This document shows positions 34,071 through 36,795 of a stretch of DNA of 36,795 nucleotides, piece after piece. Under the pieces are notes generated by a model that had not been told where the DNA came from, made no database searches, and saw only the letters and a list, made by a program, of their open reading frames with translations. Position numbers and translations under genes: made by a program. How positions within the stretch are numbered: the stretch's first letter is position 1; each line of letters begins with the position of its first letter. The stretch comes from Gluconobacter oxydans (GTDB lineage Bacteria; Pseudomonadota; Alphaproteobacteria; Acetobacterales; Acetobacteraceae), in the NCBI RefSeq assembly GCF_006539685.1, contig NZ_BJNM01000022.1:1-36795 (forward strand). Reading direction: 5' to 3'.

Positions 34071-35975
34071 ATGGCGGCATTCTATAAAATAATCACCTTC
34101 CATAACGCACCCATCGTCAGTGAAGAAAACCATGGAGAACTGGGCAACCTGATCCCTGGGGAACACGAACGAACAGTCCTGTGCTCCCCGGTCGTAGCCA
34201 TCACTATCCCCTCCATGCCATCACATGTTTTCCTGGTGGGGGCGACACATCCCGTCCCCTTGAGGGTCCCCCTTTCGGATCTTTCCGGGCATATCGTTCC
34301 ACTTCGTTTCGAGCATCATTCCGAACAGAGCCAGCTGGCTTTTTTACATCCGGTCCTCGATCAGTATCTGTCTGCAATCATTCCAGAAGAGCCGAGTGGA
34401 TATGCTCGCATAGAAGGAAACCGTCGCAGCGTTGCAGGATGGGAGTTATTCCGACTGGAGCCTCTGGCAGCCAACGAAATCACACAGCGCCTGGAACTGC
34501 TTGCTGAACGCCTCGATCATCTGTTTGCGCGCGGCATTACCGTAAACACGCTTCTGGAAACCATCCGCGCTGAAACTATCTTCGGAACCCCGGAACTTCT
34601 GGACGCAGCACTCCCATTTCTCTCGACGCTCAACCTGGAGAAAATTGCGACACTGCTCCAGCAGGACAAAGCTCTCTGCGAGACTCTGGCACGGCAGATG
34701 CCGGAGGATCCATGGGCAGCAGAAGGCATTCCACTTCTGATGCACTGGATTTCACAACGCGATACACACGGCAAAATCACACCGGCCTCACGTTATGAAT
34801 GCCCCCAGAACCAAACCGTACTGGGAGTTACAGGACTTCATAAGGACATCGCCAGCTTTGCCCATGCCTGTGTTCATGCGATGCGCCGCAAAGTCACTCC
34901 GACGCGAGGCCCCGCAATTCTGGCCTGCGTCCGCAATGAAGGCATCTATCTGCTCGAATGGATCGCCTACCACCGTGCAATCGGAATCGAATGGTTCTTC
35001 CTGTACAGCAACGATAATGATGACCAGTCTGATGACATCCTTCGAACCCTTTCCGAGCAGGGCATCATCACCTGGGTCAACAACCCCATAAAACCGGGAA
35101 AAGCTGCCCAGCATAAAGCCTACGGCCACGCACTGAGCATTGTCCCCGACATTCTCGACTTCAGCTGGGTCCAGGTGCTGGATGGAGATGAATTCATTGC
35201 CCTCGATCCACAGCGTTTTTCAAACCTTCAGGATTACCTCCTCTGGACTGAAACACACCCGGTCGACGCCATCTCGCTGAACTGGCGGTTTGTCGCCTCC
35301 GAACCCCTCCCAGAAGGAGAGGAAACTTTGTTCCGTGATCCCCTCACGATGCGGAACTCGCGTTTCGTGCGACATGACGTCATTGGCGATCCAGGCAGCC
35401 GTCTCGTTAAATCAATGTTCCGCCCGGCACAGGTCATCCAGTCGCAGGCGCATTATCCCGTTGCGTCATACCGATATTCAACAACAATGTGCCTCTCGGA
35501 CGGAACGCCCCATACATGGCAGTCACCGCCGGCGGGAGTCCCCTCCAGCGCGGCTTTTGCGGACCACATCATTTTCGAAAAAATCGGGATTTATCATTAT
35601 TTTTACAAGTCTCCGGAAGAATGGATGTGGAAATCATCCCGTAATCGCGGCGACAACCCTTCAAAGCAGGGACTGGATCTTCGGAACTTCGTTGATGGCT
35701 GGACTGGTAATTTCATGTCCCAGATCTCTGACGACATGCGTTCCGGTGAAGACCAGTGGATGGCGCCCCGGCGTGCACCCTTCCTATCGGAACTGGAGAA
35801 ACTCAAGAGCCTGCCCGGAATGATGCAGGTCCTCCAGAACATCTACACGACATATCGGGAGCGCTCTGCCTTGATCCGCAACCGTTTGCAGGCAGAAAAT
35901 ATCCGGGCAAGACACTCGGAAAATAACAGAATATTCTTTGACCTCATAAATGTACCAGAACAGCCCAATTCGTGA
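34071..35975 (+). CDS. Glycosyltransferase (GT2-like/DUF23-type) with a large N-terminal extension
   Basis: A 634-residue protein. About residues 280-520 resemble the Glyco_tranf_2_4/DUF23 group: ACVRNEGIYLLEWIAYHRAI (286-290 CVRNE), WFFLYSNDNDDQSDDILRTL, a DGD metal-binding triad at D371-G-D373 in QVLDGDEFIALD, and the late HYFYKSPEEWMWKSSR. No membrane helix or signal peptide is evident, so the enzyme is probably cytoplasmic and modifies surface polysaccharide or protein. Residues 1-280 are unrecognised; the first 130 contain beta-rich FYKIITFHNAPIVSEENHGE and VPLRFEHHSEQSQLAFLHPV. Codon usage is more AT-rich than its neighbours to the left. It follows an AT-rich gap and converges with an adhesin-like gene. 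The sugar donor and acceptor are unknown. Confidence 0.8.
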   Translation: MAAFYKIITFHNAPIVSEENHGELGNLIPGEHERTVLCSPVVAITIPSMPSHVFLVGATHPVPLRVPLSDLSGHIVPLRFEHHSEQSQLAFLHPVLDQYLSAIIPEEPSGYARIEGNRRSVAGWELFRLEPLAANEITQRLELLAERLDHLFARGITVNTLLETIRAETIFGTPELLDAALPFLSTLNLEKIATLLQQDKALCETLARQMPEDPWAAEGIPLLMHWISQRDTHGKITPASRYECPQNQTVLGVTGLHKDIASFAHACVHAMRRKVTPTRGPAILACVRNEGIYLLEWIAYHRAIGIEWFFLYSNDNDDQSDDILRTLSEQGIITWVNNPIKPGKAAQHKAYGHALSIVPDILDFSWVQVLDGDEFIALDPQRFSNLQDYLLWTETHPVDAISLNWRFVASEPLPEGEETLFRDPLTMRNSRFVRHDVIGDPGSRLVKSMFRPAQVIQSQAHYPVASYRYSTTMCLSDGTPHTWQSPPAGVPSSAAFADHIIFEKIGIYHYFYKSPEEWMWKSSRNRGDNPSKQGLDLRNFVDGWTGNFMSQISDDMRSGEDQWMAPRRAPFLSELEKLKSLPGMMQVLQNIYTTYRERSALIRNRLQAENIRARHSENNRIFFDLINVPEQPNS

Positions 35976-36050
35976 AGAATATCCTTATGAGATCAAGGTA
36001 TAAATCAATTTCAGGCTTCATTGTCTCAAATAAATCCCGAAACAGCTAAA

Positions 36051-36795
36051 TCAAAAAGAACTTAACGCAACCCTCTTCCACGTATTATTTGCAACACAGA
36101 CGTAGTGATAGTTTGCATCATCGGTAAACTGCCCCGCTTCACAGGCGGAACTACTACTGGCTGGGGTCACCAGATTCTCTTTGAACATATGCCCGCTAAT
36201 ATCCGCATCTCCGCCAACAGACGTTTTTGCAGAAATCTGGGTCGCTGACGTTCCTGTCAGATAAGAGTAATCGCCCGTCGTGGACGGAAAAAGAATCAGA
36301 CTCTGCCCGTTCCCGACACTAACGCCGCCTTTACCGAGAACAGTACCTCCAGCCGTAACATCGCCCGTAACCTGCGCTGCACCAGTGAATGTTCCGTTGT
36401 AGCCCGTAATCGAGGCATCACCGCCCTGATACGTCCTGGCAGACAGGGTCAATCCGCCAACAGACGGCGGCGCATACCAGTACGAATATCCGTTGTTATC
36501 GGACGGAATGAACTGAAGCTGGTTTCCCGCAGTCATGGCGATCGTGCTCTGGGCATTGAGCTGCTGTGTGGTCGTCATAAGTCCGTCAGCCCGGACATCC
36601 AGGCCACAACCCGAAGCACCACACAGCGATAGCCCCCCGACATTCGCGCCGTTGTGATTCCACACGATTTCACCCGCGCCATTCTGGGACGGATCGAGCG
36701 TGTTGGCATACCCGTTATCGACGATGCCAAGATGGAAGGACGCCCCGTTGATGCCGTTGGTGTCTGGCAGATCCTTCTTCTCCCAGCCCATCAGA
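36051..36795 (-). CDS. Tail-fibre/adhesin-like repeat protein, C-terminal part (runs off the window)
   Basis: The frame is open to the window edge, so only the last about 248 residues are visible. They are rich in Gly, Ser, Thr and Asn. Two related units are seen: QLQFIPSDNNGYSYW...GGDASITG and SLILFPSTTGDYSYL...GGDADISG, about 60 residues apart. The C-terminal ACEAGQFTDDANYHYVCV followed by NNTWKRVALSSF resembles endings common in phage tail-fibre-type proteins. A phage fibre remnant, a pilus-tip/shufflon-type protein or a secreted adhesin are all possible. No phage structural genes are adjacent. An ATG at 36791 exists but need not be the start. Confidence 0.6.
   Translation of the reverse strand, partial: LMGWEKKDLPDTNGINGASFHLGIVDNGYANTLDPSQNGAGEIVWNHNGANVGGLSLCGASGCGLDVRADGLMTTTQQLNAQSTIAMTAGNQLQFIPSDNNGYSYWYAPPSVGGLTLSARTYQGGDASITGYNGTFTGAAQVTGDVTAGGTVLGKGGVSVGNGQSLILFPSTTGDYSYLTGTSATQISAKTSVGGDADISGHMFKENLVTPASSSSACEAGQFTDDANYHYVCVANNTWKRVALSSF

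Overview
The window looks like chromosomal DNA of an acetic acid bacterium (Alphaproteobacteria, Acetobacteraceae), most like Gluconobacter. This rests on high GC, an F1-only atpHAGDC operon without the F0 genes, and the overall character of the proteins. No database search was possible, so the genus is an inference. Almost everything is ordinary chromosome. The exception is the right end, from about 33.76 kb, which is visibly more AT-rich and carries surface-type genes.

Layout, left to right. (1) 1-340: a strongly foldable region that may be a 6S-like RNA, then a bidirectional terminator. (2) 350-5264, minus strand: the F1 ATP synthase operon atpH-A-G-D-C. (3) 5592-7408, plus strand: a secreted cupin-like protein, tRNA-Gly (minus strand), tRNA-Trp, secE and nusG, closed by a strong bidirectional terminator. 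(4) 7426-11210, minus strand: pqiABC, a lipid-transport/MCE operon. (5) tRNA-Thr, a GhrA-type 2-hydroxyacid dehydrogenase, and a 62-residue stress-type protein behind a promoter resembling the EcfG general-stress consensus.

(6) 12901-20720: a compact ureide/oxamate catabolic cluster. It encodes ureidoglycine-glyoxylate aminotransferase, allantoate amidohydrolase, a LysR regulator, an HpxW-type oxamate amidohydrolase, a dicarboxylate-type symporter, and an AtzE/AtzG-like amidase pair (HpxY/HpxX). The proposed flow is allantoate to ureidoglycine to oxalurate to oxamate to oxalate plus ammonia, which would let the cell recover nitrogen from purines. (7) A sugar-nucleotide epimerase/reductase and an isolated flgH.

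(8) 22831-26919, minus strand: a TonB energising operon, tonB-exbB-exbD-exbD-TPR protein. Hairpins lie between some of the genes, and ExbB has a long Ala/Pro-rich periplasmic extension. (9) 27240-31159, minus strand: penicillin-binding protein 1A followed by prfB, which has the classical programmed +1 frameshift. (10) hrcA (minus) divergent from rph-rdgB (plus). (11) 33761-36795: a 310-base AT-rich gap, a large DUF23/GT2-like glycosyltransferase, and the C-terminal part of a repeat-containing tail-fibre/adhesin-like protein that runs off the window.

I found no CRISPR array, transposase, integrase, rRNA or recognisable defence system. The most interesting material is the oxamate cluster, the TonB operon architecture, the candidate structured RNA at the left end and the AT-rich surface-gene segment at the right end.
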